NCBI GenBank assembly: GCA_944392315.1
Contig: CALXWH010000007.1
Location: forward strand, 18,734 to 82,733
Direction: 5' to 3'
From: an uncultured Alphaproteobacteria bacterium
GTDB lineage: Bacteria > Pseudomonadota > Alphaproteobacteria > RF32 > CAG-239
DNA length: 64,000 nucleotides
This document shows, one piece after another, positions 9,627 to 18,749 of the stretch. A program made the translations under genes and the position numbers. Within the stretch, counting starts at the first letter, position 1. Each line of letters opens with the position of its first letter. The notes beneath the pieces are model-generated. The model searched no databases, was not told the origin of the DNA, and saw only the letters and a program-made list of their open reading frames with translations.

Positions 9627-9664
9627 AAAAGAGGAAGATATATCAAAATCTTCCTCTTTTTTTA
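9627..9664 (+). terminator. Terminator of the prepilin operon
   Basis: AAAAGAGGAAGAT (9627-9639) pairs with ATCTTCCTCTTTT (9648-9660), followed by a T run. It lies 20 bases after the stop of the giant prepilin gene and just before the insertion element. Confidence 0.9.
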
Positions 9665-9682
9665 TTAATGCCTTGTAGAAAA

Positions 9683-9700
9683 CCACCACTTTAGTGGTGG
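9683..9700 (+). repeat. IS200 left-end hairpin
   Basis: Perfect 8-bp stem (9683-9690 with 9693-9700) with a TT tip, the likely TnpA recognition structure of the left end. Confidence 0.75.
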
Positions 9701-9731
9701 ATGAATAAAAAGTCGGCGATATAATAAAGGT

Positions 9732-10160
9732 ATGCAATTTGTAGAGAGTTCACATAGCGTATACAGTTTAAGTTACCACATAGTGTGGGTAACCAAATAT
9801 CGCCGACGTATCCTAAATCCCGGCGTAGTTGATTATTTGAAGAGCATTTTTCCGAAGCTACTAAGAAGTATCCCAGGAGTAGTCATTGAAGAGATTGGCT
9901 TTGATAAAGACCATATTCATTTTGTAATGATAATTCCTCCCAAATATAGCATATCAGATGTGGTAGGAAAATTAAAAAGCCAATCAGCTTCAATGATGAG
10001 AGAGCGTTATAATTGGTTATCAAAGGTGTATTTTAAGGAAAATGTGGTTTGGTCAACGGGATACTTCGTTAGTAGCGTTGGTGCGAATGAAGAAGTAATT
10101 AAAAATTATGTAAAGTATCAAGGACAAAGGGATTTAGGTCAACTCCATTTGGAGTTGTAA
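9732..10160 (+). CDS. tnpA: IS200/IS605 family transposase TnpA
   Basis: 142 residues, standard length for Y1 HUH transposases. The HUH motif appears as His61-Ile-His63 (DKDHIHFVM) and the nucleophile is probably Tyr126 in the helix ending KNYVKYQGQ. The opening SSHSVYSLSYHIVWVTKYR is characteristic of the family. It cuts and rejoins single-stranded ends carrying hairpins, and uses the lagging-strand template. No accessory tnpB (RNA-guided nuclease) follows, so this is the IS200-only organisation. Complete, no frameshift. Confidence 0.97.
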   Translation: MQFVESSHSVYSLSYHIVWVTKYRRRILNPGVVDYLKSIFPKLLRSIPGVVIEEIGFDKDHIHFVMIIPPKYSISDVVGKLKSQSASMMRERYNWLSKVYFKENVVWSTGYFVSSVGANEEVIKNYVKYQGQRDLGQLHLEL

Positions 10161-10161
10161 A

Positions 10162-10186
10162 GAAAGGCACCTTAATGGTGCCTTTC
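10162..10186 (+). repeat. Hairpin behind tnpA
   Basis: Perfect 10-bp stem GAAAGGCACC/GGTGCCTTTC with a 5-base loop, two bases after the tnpA stop. No T run follows, so it may limit transcription or be part of the right end rather than a classic terminator. Confidence 0.6.
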
Positions 10187-10192
10187 CAAGAA

Positions 10193-10210
10193 CCCCGGGT
10201 TTACCCGGGG
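10193..10210 (+). repeat. IS200 right-end hairpin
   Basis: Stem CCCCGGGT (10193-10200) with ACCCGGGG (10203-10210), TT tip, matching the geometry of the left-end hairpin but with different sequence. Confidence 0.75.
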
Positions 10211-10433
10211 ATATCTATCTGTTTTGTATACTTCTGTTTAGCTCGTTTTATCTTTTTTATGATTTATATATGAAGAGAAATTTATTTTTTATTTCTTGCA
10301 TAAAAATAAATTTTACAGGTCGCTTTGGTGTTAATTTCTGTTTATAAGTTATTAAATGACTTTGCTAAGCATTTTTTTCGCCGTTATGCTCTGCTCATAA
10401 TGTAATAACTTTTATGTTTAAGGATATATAAAG

Positions 10434-13016
10434 ATGGATATCTGTGAATGTATCAGTAATCTGGCTTATCTTTCCGGTATTGAGTTGCAGGCAACAGTTG
10501 AGGAAAAGGTCGGATTGCTTAAGGCTATGGATATTCTCGATCAGAACTTTGTTTATAACACTCAAGACCCTGAGAAACAGGCTGAAAATATACGTCTTGT
10601 CGAGAAAATTATTGATGAAAAGAAAAATGCCAATTTTATCAATATTGTTCACCATATTCCTATTTTGAGGCAAAATAAAGTTCCTTCTATGGAAATCTCT
10701 TTGCCTGACGGCGTTAAAAAACTAAAATGGAATTTTTATGAAGATGAAGACCCCAAAAAATATTATAAAGGGGAAATTGTTATTGATGATTCTGAAAAAT
10801 TTTATAGCGGTGAAGTGGCTATTGATGATTTGGAAAGAGTGGAAAATAACGGTAATGAAGTGGAACGTAATATTAACGGTGTAACTTATCGCAAATATCG
10901 CTTTAAGTTTCCGTTTGAAGTTCGCTTGGGCTATCATAACGTTGTCTTTTCGTATGTTAATCAAAACGGAGAGGAAGTTACTCAGAAAACCAGTCTTATT
11001 TCGGCACCTGAAAAATGTTATGACGGATTTGGTATTCGCGAAGGTAAAAAAACTTGGGGCGTCCCCGTACAACTTTATGAACAAGTCAGCGAAAATAACC
11101 TCGGTATCGGTAATTATGGTGACTTGGCTCAACTCGGTTATATCTTAGGTAAAAATGGGGCAGGGCTTATCGGGGTTAATCCTCTTCATGCCGCACATGA
11201 CGACAGACCTGAAATTGCTTCTCCTTACAGCCCGGACAGCCGTATGTTCTTTAACTATCTTTATTTGGATGTGACGGCTGTTAATGAATTTAAAAATTCA
11301 CAGGCTATTCGTGATTATTACAATAGTCCGGAATTTCAGGAAAAAGTTAAAGTCAATCGGCGCAGAACCTATGTTGACTATACTACAACACAGGAATTGG
11401 TTGATGATATTTTACATCGTTGCTTTGATGAGTTTCGTTTTTCGCCTCTTAGCGAAGAGGCTCGTAACCGATTTAGCGTCTATTGTGCAGATCAGGGAGA
11501 TAATCTGGAAATGTTTGCGACTTTTAGAGCACTTTCTAAATATTTCTCCAAACAAGATCCGGCTCCTGCTGGTTGGCAAGATTGGCCGGCTGCTTATCGC
11601 GATGATCCGCATTCTCCGGAAATTAACGCTTTTAGAGCACAACATCGGGCTGAAATTGACTATTATAAGTATACTCAGTGGCAATGCGAAATCCAATTGC
11701 AACATGTTAAAGATACTTGCTTAAATTCCGGTATGAAAATCGGTCTTTATATGGATAATGCCGTCGGGGTGCTCCCAAGAGGTTATGAAGCATGGTATTA
11801 TCGCGATAATTATATTAAAGGTACGGCAGGGGCTGCTCCTGATATCTTGTCTAAAAACGGTCAACGTTGGTATTTACTCGGTTATAATCCGATTAAATTG
11901 CAAGAACAGGGGTATGAACCTTATCGTAAAATTATTGAAGCGAATATGCGTTATGCCGGTTGTTTGCGTATTGACCACGTTTTGCAACTGCACCGCTTGT
12001 ATATTTTCCCGGAAAATGCGGAAACCGGAAACTATATCTATTATAACGTTAAGGAATTGATGGCTATTGTCGCTCTTGAAAGTCATCGCAACAAAACTTT
12101 GGTTATCGGGGAAGACCTTGGTAATGCCACTGACGAGATTAAGCGCGGTATGGAAGATTTTGGTATTCTTTCTTATAAAGTGCTACCGTTTGAACGCCAC
12201 AATGATATGTATAGTTCTATGAAGCATCCGGATGAATATCCGCAAATGTCGGTTTGCTCGCCGTCTACGCATGACACACCTCCCTTAAATAGCCAATGGA
12301 ACGTGCAACATGTTTGGCAGCAGAAGTTATTAGGTATTCTTTCTGATAAACAGGCTGATGATACTTTTGAACAATATGCTTCTCAACGTGAAGGCTTAAA
12401 CTGGATTTTGGAGCATTACGGAATTTGGAAAGAAGTCGGCGGTAAAGCTGTGGAAAATCCAAGACAAGATGCTAATAATATTCCAGATAAATATGTGCAG
12501 GCGGTTACGACATTTTTGGCGCGTTCAAACTCCGCCATTATGCTGATGCCGTTCTCTGATATCTTTGGACAAAGAGAAATGGGCAATATTCCGGGCGTTT
12601 CTGAACTGGAATGGTCACAGCAAAAACCATTGCAATTTGTTTATGGCAATATCGCTTATCCGAACTGGCGTAAAAAAATGCATATTCCGGTTGAACATAT
12701 TGAAGATGTTGAAATATTCCGTGAAGTGGCGCAAATTTTAAATAAATATCGTCCCGACGGTAACAACGGGAAAGGGCGTTATTATCAATTTGAACGTTTG
12801 GGTAACAATAATGAGTCTCCGATTGACTTTGATAAGTTTAAACGTATTCACGATATTATTAAACATAAAGAAGCCTATCGGATGGAAAGTCTCTTAAAGA
12901 ATCGGTATAGCCAAGCCTATAAGACTCGCTTGGGCAACCGATTTGAGGCAAATAAAACTCGTTATGACCATATGGTGCAGGCTTGGCTTAATTATAAAAA
13001 AGCTCATGGGCTCTGA
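10434..13016 (+). CDS. malQ: 4-alpha-glucanotransferase (GH77)
   Basis: 860 residues, the long MalQ type with an N-terminal extension of about 200 residues of carbohydrate-binding/Ig-like character before the GH77 barrel. Seen: GVNPLHAAHDDRPEIASPYS, the nucleophile Asp in RIDHVLQLHRL, the acid/base Glu in VIGEDLG, and the transition-state Asp in STHDTPP. It transfers alpha-1,4-glucan chains between maltodextrins in the cytoplasm, for glycogen or maltodextrin use. AAGGA lies ten bases before the ATG. It stands alone between the insertion element and its own terminator; no other glycogen genes are in the window. Confidence 0.95.
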   Translation: MDICECISNLAYLSGIELQATVEEKVGLLKAMDILDQNFVYNTQDPEKQAENIRLVEKIIDEKKNANFINIVHHIPILRQNKVPSMEISLPDGVKKLKWNFYEDEDPKKYYKGEIVIDDSEKFYSGEVAIDDLERVENNGNEVERNINGVTYRKYRFKFPFEVRLGYHNVVFSYVNQNGEEVTQKTSLISAPEKCYDGFGIREGKKTWGVPVQLYEQVSENNLGIGNYGDLAQLGYILGKNGAGLIGVNPLHAAHDDRPEIASPYSPDSRMFFNYLYLDVTAVNEFKNSQAIRDYYNSPEFQEKVKVNRRRTYVDYTTTQELVDDILHRCFDEFRFSPLSEEARNRFSVYCADQGDNLEMFATFRALSKYFSKQDPAPAGWQDWPAAYRDDPHSPEINAFRAQHRAEIDYYKYTQWQCEIQLQHVKDTCLNSGMKIGLYMDNAVGVLPRGYEAWYYRDNYIKGTAGAAPDILSKNGQRWYLLGYNPIKLQEQGYEPYRKIIEANMRYAGCLRIDHVLQLHRLYIFPENAETGNYIYYNVKELMAIVALESHRNKTLVIGEDLGNATDEIKRGMEDFGILSYKVLPFERHNDMYSSMKHPDEYPQMSVCSPSTHDTPPLNSQWNVQHVWQQKLLGILSDKQADDTFEQYASQREGLNWILEHYGIWKEVGGKAVENPRQDANNIPDKYVQAVTTFLARSNSAIMLMPFSDIFGQREMGNIPGVSELEWSQQKPLQFVYGNIAYPNWRKKMHIPVEHIEDVEIFREVAQILNKYRPDGNNGKGRYYQFERLGNNNESPIDFDKFKRIHDIIKHKEAYRMESLLKNRYSQAYKTRLGNRFEANKTRYDHMVQAWLNYKKAHGL

Positions 13017-13042
13017 TTTATTATCGTGTGGCTTTATTGAGG

Positions 13043-13073
13043 GAAGATACTTCTGGGTATCTTCTCTTTTTTT
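13043..13073 (+). terminator. Terminator of malQ
   Basis: GAAGATAC (13043-13050) pairs with GTATCTTC (13057-13064), followed by CTTTTTTT. Confidence 0.85.
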
Positions 13074-13185
13074 GTGATTGAAAATGTGATTTATCTTGGG
13101 GAAAATTAACTCTATTTTAATGACATAGGTCTAAAAGTAATTTTAGTATGTATATGTTCGTATTTAACTTTTAAAGGTTGTACCC

Positions 13186-13803
13186 ATGGAGCAGAAACAA
13201 AAAGTTAGAGCTATTTTTCAAATTGGGGGGTGGCTTGCTTTTATTATGTTAGGGTATTTGGGTATTCGCACTTATAAATTGTCTGTGGAGAAACTTAAAA
13301 CGAACAGTTGTATTGAAGAGATTGAAACCCTTTCCAGAAATATTCAGGTCTATTTTCAAAGCCAGCGTGATTATGGTGAATTTAATTATAAGCAGGCGGT
13401 TGATTTCAAACTTATTCCTAAGAATATGTTTCGCGAAGGTTTTAGAGAAGCTACTAATGCTTATATGGGGGGTGTGGACTTCTTTTATTCTTCGTTGGCA
13501 CAATTTAATGATAAAAAATCTTTTGAAATCTCTTTTCAAGGATTGAGCCGTTATGCATGTGTGGAATTAGTTCGGATGAATTGGGACAGTTCCGATATGA
13601 CGAATCTTATTGCTGTGGGCGGTTATAGTGTTCCAACACCTTCGGGTGTTTTAGATGATATTTATCCCAATACACCCCAGACGGAGATTAAATCCAGAAA
13701 TATCTTTAAGGCTAATGAAGCGCCTTATGTGGCGATTGATAGGTTACAGAGTATTTGTAACTGTTCGGAAGATATTTGTTCGGTGGTCTGGAAATTCCGT
13801 TAA
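13186..13803 (+). CDS. Membrane-anchored protein with PilS-like type IVb pilin domain
   Basis: 205 residues. A hydrophobic N-terminal segment (~residues 10-27, IFQIGGWLAFIMLGYLGI) leads into a helix with Glu/Arg/Gln residues, then the pattern of the PilS-type major pilin domain: LIPKNMF, TNAYMGGVDFF, FEISFQGLSRYACVEL. That order (Pro-lysine start, GG strand, F-x-I strand, Ala-Cys-Val-x-Leu helix) is what I rely on; a second Cys pair sits near the end (ICNCSEDIC). There is no basic leader with Gly followed by Glu at +5, so processing by prepilin peptidase is doubtful. It may be a pilus-associated partner of the giant prepilin 4 kb upstream. It precedes lysS with a 98-base gap. The leader contains a short open frame ending 11 bases before the ATG, and no good ribosome site. 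Confidence 0.65.
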   Translation: MEQKQKVRAIFQIGGWLAFIMLGYLGIRTYKLSVEKLKTNSCIEEIETLSRNIQVYFQSQRDYGEFNYKQAVDFKLIPKNMFREGFREATNAYMGGVDFFYSSLAQFNDKKSFEISFQGLSRYACVELVRMNWDSSDMTNLIAVGGYSVPTPSGVLDDIYPNTPQTEIKSRNIFKANEAPYVAIDRLQSICNCSEDICSVVWKFR

Positions 13804-13901
13804 TCCACTTTTTTGCTTGCAAAATTTATCTATCGTGATATAAAAAGACGAATTTTGACATTGCTTGCAGTGTTGTTTGGATAATTTTCAAATGGATTTT
13901 T

Positions 13902-15377
13902 ATGATGACAGAAGAAGTTAGTGAACAAAGACAGAGCCGCTTAAATAAGCTCGCTAAGTTACAGGATATGGGGTATAATCCTTATCCGTATCGTTTTCAA
14001 CCGGATAGTTACGCTCAGCCGTTGCAGGAAAAATATAAAGATTTGGCTAACGGCGAAAATACTGAAGACAGAGTGACTGTTGCCGGTCGTGCCATGGCCG
14101 TTCGTAATGACGGTATGTTTATTGATTTGAAAGATAAAACCGGTAATATTCAAATCTTTTGCCATAAATCTCATTTGGATGAGAATAATCTTAAACTTTT
14201 GAAGTGTTTGGATATCGGCGATATTATCGGCGTTTCCGGTTTTATTCGCAGAACACCGCGTGGTGAGCTTTCTGTTGCTGCAGAAAAATTTGATATTATT
14301 GCAAAGGCTTTGGAACCTCTGCCGGAGAAATTCCACGGTTTAACCGACGTGGAAACACGTTATCGTAAGCGTTATGTTGATTTAATTATCAACGATGATG
14401 CTAAGAAAATCTTGCTTACAAGATGCAAAATTGTTTCTGCCGTGCGCGAGTTCTTTAATCAAAATGACTTTTTGGAAGTGGAAACTCCTACTTTTCACCC
14501 GATTATGGGCGGGGCTAATGCAAAACCTTTTATTACGCACTATAATGCTTTGGATAACGATTTCTATCTTCGTGTGGCTACGGAACTTTATTTGAAAAAG
14601 TTGGTTGTCGGTGGGATTGACAGAGTGTTTGAAATCGGTAAGAACTTCCGTAACGAAGGTATTGATAAAAACCATGTGCCGGAATTTACCGGTCTTGAAG
14701 CCTATATGGCGTATGGCGACTATAACGATATGGCTGATTTAATTTATAAACTTGTTCGTTTTGTGGTTAATAAGGTTTTCGGAACGGATAAATTGGTTTT
14801 TGAAGGGCATGAAATTGACTTTTCTAAACCGTTCCCGAAAGTTTCTATTATTGATTTGATTAAACGCGAGACCGGGGCTGATTTCTTGAGTGTTGAAACG
14901 GTTGAAGATGCACGGGCTTTGGCTAAATCCGTCGGTGTTGATGCTGATCATTGTTCTAACTGGGGCAAGGTGGTTCAAGAAGTCTTTGATGAAAAAGTTG
15001 AGGCCACTTTGATTGAACCGATACACGTTTCGGATATGCCGAAAGATATTTCTCCTTTGGCAAAAACCCACCGCGATAATCCGCGTTTGGTGGAACATTT
15101 TGATACATATTTGCTTGGTATGGAACTCGGTTGCGCTTATTCCGAACTTTCTAATCCGTTGGAACAGTTGGAACGCTTTAAGGCTCAAATGGCTGAACGT
15201 GAAAATGGTGATGATGAAGCGCAGATGCTTGATGAAAGCTTTATTGATGCACTTTCTTATGGTTTTGTTCCGACAACCGGTATGGGAATGGGGATGGACA
15301 GATTGGCCAAACTTTTAACTGGGGCGGCTACGCTTCGTGATGTAATCCTCTTCCCAACTCTTAAGAAAATGAAATAA
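13902..15377 (+). CDS. lysS: Lysine-tRNA ligase, class II
   Basis: 491 residues, usual length. An N-terminal OB-fold anticodon-binding domain (VTVAGRAMAVRNDGMFIDLKD) is followed by the class II catalytic domain: motif 1 region FLEVETPTF, RVATELYLKKL, motif 2 FEIGKNFRNEG, and motif 3 GMGMGMDRL near the C-terminus. It charges tRNA-Lys with lysine using ATP in the cytoplasm. Two adjacent ATG codons (13902 and 13905) are possible starts; the first is used. A TTGACA at 13855 may be its -35 element, but the spacing to GATAAT is long. Confidence 0.96.
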   Translation: MMTEEVSEQRQSRLNKLAKLQDMGYNPYPYRFQPDSYAQPLQEKYKDLANGENTEDRVTVAGRAMAVRNDGMFIDLKDKTGNIQIFCHKSHLDENNLKLLKCLDIGDIIGVSGFIRRTPRGELSVAAEKFDIIAKALEPLPEKFHGLTDVETRYRKRYVDLIINDDAKKILLTRCKIVSAVREFFNQNDFLEVETPTFHPIMGGANAKPFITHYNALDNDFYLRVATELYLKKLVVGGIDRVFEIGKNFRNEGIDKNHVPEFTGLEAYMAYGDYNDMADLIYKLVRFVVNKVFGTDKLVFEGHEIDFSKPFPKVSIIDLIKRETGADFLSVETVEDARALAKSVGVDADHCSNWGKVVQEVFDEKVEATLIEPIHVSDMPKDISPLAKTHRDNPRLVEHFDTYLLGMELGCAYSELSNPLEQLERFKAQMAERENGDDEAQMLDESFIDALSYGFVPTTGMGMGMDRLAKLLTGAATLRDVILFPTLKKMK

Positions 15378-15398
15378 TCTTCTGTTTTTAAAAGAAAA

Positions 15399-15426
15399 AG
15401 CCTGACCTTGTGGTCGGGCTTTTTTT
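15399..15426 (+). terminator. Terminator of lysS
   Basis: AGCCTGACC (15399-15407) pairs with GGTCGGGCT (15412-15420) with one G-T wobble, followed by TTTTTT. Confidence 0.9.
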
Positions 15427-15447
15427 GTGTTTTGCAGAAACTTTAAA

Positions 15448-16380
15448 CTACAACTTTTGATACAGACGTTTTTTGCTGGCCTGTAACAATTTGATGCTTT
15501 GTTCCGTACTTAAAAGTTTTTGCTCTCGCAAAGTTTGGAGCATCATAATAATTTCCAGCTCTAAACTGATACGCATTTTCTTTTTGTTGCGTTTTATCTC
15601 ACGCAATAAATGAACAAACTGAAAAATTGAAGTCAGGTTCTTATCCGGAACGCTGATTTCTTTACCGAAAATTTTTACGGTTTTGTTCATCAATTTCAAT
15701 TTGTAATGCTTGCGCAAATACCAGTCTGCCTCACGAATACGTGGCGTGATGGTGATAATTTCATCAATCGGCGCCTGGTAGGTTCCGGCATAGGCGATAC
15801 AGCGTTGCAAAATACTTGCCAGTTCATGAAACATCATCTCATTTTGAGCAAGACCTTTGCCGTTCATCAATTTGCAGGCTTCCGGCAGGCTCTCTTCTAT
15901 CACATAGTAAGTGGAGATAAGCTCAGGAGCTTGCTGTTTAACCGATCGTTCCAAACGTAAGGATAGGCGCTTGGTGACACTCCAGATAACGTTTGTTCCG
16001 GCAGAAAGCATTTTTTTCACGGCTTGAATATTCTCGCCGGTATTGCGGCCATTGGTTTTCATTTGGATGTCTTTTTCAGGAACACCCAATTTGCAGCAAA
16101 CCGAAGCCAATAGCTCTGCCTCGCTTTTGTCATGCGTGTGTTTACTCAATAAACCTTTACCGCCGACGCACAAAATTGTCGGATGGTAACCATGTTGTTG
16201 GTATATTTTATAATACAGCCACGCTGCCCAAAAGGCTGAGGTCGGATCATCATCTATGGCAACGACATAGTCGGCACGTGAGAGTTTGTTTTGCTTATTG
16301 AAGCAGTTGGTCTTGACACACAAGGCGTCATAAATCACTTCTGCTGCGTCCAAGGAACGCGCAAATCTTTTCTTATCCAT
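15448..16380 (-). CDS. YdcF/SanA/ElyC-type DUF218 protein
   Basis: 310 residues. The DUF218 core spans about residues 38-125: YVVAIDDDPTSAFWAAWLYY, CVGGKG, then SEAELLASVCCKLGVPEKDI and NGRNTGENIQAVKKML, which match the family's conserved Gly-Gly, Glu, Gly-Val-Pro and Asn-Thr-x-Glu-Asn positions. Members are linked to envelope and polysaccharide metabolism, but a defined reaction is lacking. Unlike SanA or ElyC there is no N-terminal membrane anchor, so it should be cytoplasmic. A ~150-residue, Lys-rich helical C-terminal region is extra. No ribosome site precedes the ATG; instead a three-codon open frame ends 12 bases upstream. Confidence 0.75.
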   Translation of the reverse strand: MDKKRFARSLDAAEVIYDALCVKTNCFNKQNKLSRADYVVAIDDDPTSAFWAAWLYYKIYQQHGYHPTILCVGGKGLLSKHTHDKSEAELLASVCCKLGVPEKDIQMKTNGRNTGENIQAVKKMLSAGTNVIWSVTKRLSLRLERSVKQQAPELISTYYVIEESLPEACKLMNGKGLAQNEMMFHELASILQRCIAYAGTYQAPIDEIITITPRIREADWYLRKHYKLKLMNKTVKIFGKEISVPDKNLTSIFQFVHLLREIKRNKKKMRISLELEIIMMLQTLREQKLLSTEQSIKLLQASKKRLYQKL

Positions 16381-16392
16381 ACTAATTGATTT

Positions 16393-16404
16393 TTAATTTG
16401 ACAT
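16393..16404 (-). promoter_or_regulatory. Possible three-codon upstream ORF (ATG-N6-TAA)
   Basis: ATG TCA AAT TAA on the minus strand, ending 12 bases before the start of the DUF218 gene, which has no ribosome site. The same geometry occurs ahead of two lipoprotein genes in this window. Confidence 0.25.
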
Positions 16405-16564
16405 AAACTTATTTAATCGGCTCTTAAAATAACTTATTTTTGTCTATTAGTCAAGATGATTTATGAGCTTTTTAAGGATTTGTTTTGTGGTTAAATGTTT
16501 TTTTTGCTTGTTTGTTTTCTTAAAATTCATAACCTTTTAAATGGTTAGTTTTTTTATTGGGGGA

Positions 16565-17617
16565 ATGATGCGGCGATTTTGGCTTGGTTTGGGACTCTTG
16601 TTACTCGGGGTTATTATCGGGTTAGGGATGGGGTTTTCTTCTTATCATCCCTATAAACTGAATTATCACCGTGCTGTTATCAATCTACCGATTACTTATA
16701 CACGGTATCTGCAAGATGATACTTATGCTTTGGGGGAAAAGTATCTGGCTGAAGATTTGGCTTTTGAGCTTGAAAAGAACGGAATTGATACAAAACTTTA
16801 TACTTTTGAAGACTCCTTATCCAACCGAAACTTTAATGAGGGATTTGAGATTTTTATGCGCTCAGGGCCAGAGCTTATGCTGAAAGGATATCATAAGCAT
16901 GCCGATATAGATAGAATTGCCGTTTTGTTTGAGACTATCCCTTATGGGCTTGATATTGTTAAAAATGCCGATATTGTTTTGACGGGCTCTTTAAAGAAAA
17001 ATAAATCTTATCGCGAGATGGGGTTAAATTCTTTTTATTTATCCCAATTTACGAGAACAGATAAATTTTATCCGGCTTTTAGAGAAAATTTGCGGCGAAA
17101 TATCTTGTTTGTGGCTAATCAATGGCCCGATTTTCCGGTGAGAAAGTCTGTGCAATATGCCAAAGAAACCGGTATTGCTATTGATGTATTCGGCGATAAT
17201 TGGAAAAATATACTTGTAGATGAGGAAGCCTCTTGGTGGAAAGCACGGCAAATCCCTAATGACCAGCTTAAATATTTCTACTCTTCGGCTGATATTGTTC
17301 TTAACGATACCAGGCCTGATATGATTGAGGCGGGATTTATCAGTAACCGTATTTTTGATGCAACGGCTTGCGGAGCCTTGGTTATTTCTGACTATATGCC
17401 CGAAATTGAAGAAATTTACGGTGATGCGGTTCCTATGTATAAAAATAAAGAGGAATTTAAACAACTTATTGAGTTTTATTTATCTCATCCCGAAGAAAGG
17501 CGACTTAAGGCTCTTAAAGCACAGAAAATTACTTTGCAAAAATTTGCTGCGGACAAAGTTATTAAGCGGATGATTGATATTTTGCATCATTACGCGCTTG
17601 AAAAAGGTTTTATTTGA
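16565..17617 (+). CDS. Membrane-anchored CgeB-like glycosyltransferase
   Basis: About 350 residues. One N-terminal membrane helix (FWLGLGLLLLGVIIGLGMG) is followed by a GT-B like protein: RRNILFVANQWPDFP, DVFGDNW, LKYFYSSADIVLNDTRPDM, GFISNRIFDATACGALVISDYMPEIEEIYG. The last block is the donor-binding end of the CgeB/Glyco_trans_1_2 group. The start is uncertain: ATG at 16565 or 16568 lies after GGGGG, while 16541 lacks a ribosome site. It overlaps nothing but nearly touches the next gene (1-base gap), so the two are translated as a pair. Likely envelope glycan or LPS work on the cytoplasmic face; acceptor unknown. Confidence 0.8.
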   Translation: MMRRFWLGLGLLLLGVIIGLGMGFSSYHPYKLNYHRAVINLPITYTRYLQDDTYALGEKYLAEDLAFELEKNGIDTKLYTFEDSLSNRNFNEGFEIFMRSGPELMLKGYHKHADIDRIAVLFETIPYGLDIVKNADIVLTGSLKKNKSYREMGLNSFYLSQFTRTDKFYPAFRENLRRNILFVANQWPDFPVRKSVQYAKETGIAIDVFGDNWKNILVDEEASWWKARQIPNDQLKYFYSSADIVLNDTRPDMIEAGFISNRIFDATACGALVISDYMPEIEEIYGDAVPMYKNKEEFKQLIEFYLSHPEERRLKALKAQKITLQKFAADKVIKRMIDILHHYALEKGFI

Positions 17618-17618
17618 T

Positions 17619-18749
17619 ATGAAAAAACGTATGCTTAAATCTGATCAAAACTCTATTGATGCCATGAAATTAAAAGAGCAGGAAACCGCCGATGCGGCTT
17701 TCTTGTTTCAGCAAAAAAAACAGAAAAACACACGCTCTAAACATATTCGGAAAGAAAGCAATCCTACGATAATCAAAAATAAATGGCTTTCTTTGGTTAT
17801 GAAATTTTGCAGCAAAAAGTTAATGCTTGTGTGGCTTATTTTGCTGATGGGATTTTGCGTTGGGCTGGTTATAGGGAATAATGTTCATCTTAATCAAGAT
17901 GATAAACAGGTTGCTTTTCGGATTGGTGAAAGCCCTAAATATATTGATTATGACTTATTGGCGGCTATTAACTTTCTTAAATATACTTTTGAGCGTAACG
18001 GCTATAAAGTGGCGGGCGTTTCTTATATGGGTAATCTTTATCCCGAAGAATTGGATCATGTCGGAGTTAATGTTTTTGTCCGTGGATTTGCTCAGTTTTT
18101 TGATTTACGCATGAATGAACACAAAACTGATATCTTATATATTCATCGTAATACGGATTTATATGCCGAAGAATTGAAAAATTTTGATATGTATCTTTTT
18201 TCTCAACAAAAAATTATGGAGGCTTCTCCTAGTTATCTTAATGCCTATTTGTTGCCTATCGGTTTTGTTCCTCATGAGCAATTAGTTCCGCAGTCATACG
18301 AATACGACATACTCTATATCTATGAACACTTTAATGATGTGTATGTCGCTTATATGCAACAGAACAATCGTGTTAAAATCTATAGCGGCAGCACTTTTGC
18401 AGAGCTTGATGAAAATCAACGTGCCGAAGAATTAAAAAAAGCTAAAGTGGTTGTTTATGATATGGAAAATACAAAGGCTGATGATAAAACATATATTCCC
18501 TATGCCGTCTTTGACTTAATCAGCTATGGGAGACCGGTTGTTACTCATAGCAAATTGCTGCTTTCTTCTTATTTTAACAATGATGTATGGCTGTTTGATG
18601 ATGTGGAAAGTATGATTTTGGTGACAAATCAGGCTCTTAATTCTTCAGATAACGTCAGAGAGCAAAAGGCCCTTAAGGCTAGAAAAGTTTTATATGGCTT
18701 TTTTGATATGAACGTGACGTTTTTTAAAAATCTAAAGTCTGAAAAATAA
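17619..18749 (+). CDS. Membrane-anchored GT-B-like protein, divergent partner of the preceding gene
   Basis: 376 residues. A basic N-terminal ~55 residues (rich in Lys, Gln, Arg) precedes a membrane helix (LMLVWLILLMGFCVGLVIG), giving an anchor topology like the gene before it. The downstream half has a similar plan: YDILYIYEHFNDVYVAYMQ, VKIYSGSTFAEL, ELKKAKVVVYDMEN, YIPYAVFDLISYGRPVVTH, and FFDMNVTFFKNL at the end. The last segments resemble the acceptor end of CgeB-like glycosyltransferases, but catalytic residues are weak, so it may be a diverged or inactive partner. I chose ATG 17619 because the longer frame starts inside the upstream gene. Followed by a ~260-base gap before hfq. Confidence 0.65.
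   Translation: MKKRMLKSDQNSIDAMKLKEQETADAAFLFQQKKQKNTRSKHIRKESNPTIIKNKWLSLVMKFCSKKLMLVWLILLMGFCVGLVIGNNVHLNQDDKQVAFRIGESPKYIDYDLLAAINFLKYTFERNGYKVAGVSYMGNLYPEELDHVGVNVFVRGFAQFFDLRMNEHKTDILYIHRNTDLYAEELKNFDMYLFSQQKIMEASPSYLNAYLLPIGFVPHEQLVPQSYEYDILYIYEHFNDVYVAYMQQNNRVKIYSGSTFAELDENQRAEELKKAKVVVYDMENTKADDKTYIPYAVFDLISYGRPVVTHSKLLLSSYFNNDVWLFDDVESMILVTNQALNSSDNVREQKALKARKVLYGFFDMNVTFFKNLKSEK

Larger units (their letters stand above)
9683..10210 (+). mobile_element. IS200/IS605-family insertion sequence (minimum extent)
   Basis: A single Y1 transposase gene is flanked by imperfect-palindrome hairpins rather than inverted terminal repeats: CCACCACT-TT-AGTGGTGG on the left and CCCCGGGT-TT-ACCCGGGG on the right. 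This is the IS200 group layout, which moves as single-stranded DNA. Coordinates are the outer edges of the two hairpins; true cleavage sites lie some bases outside. It sits between the prepilin terminator and malQ and interrupts no visible gene. The transposase is intact, so the copy may be active. Confidence 0.9.
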
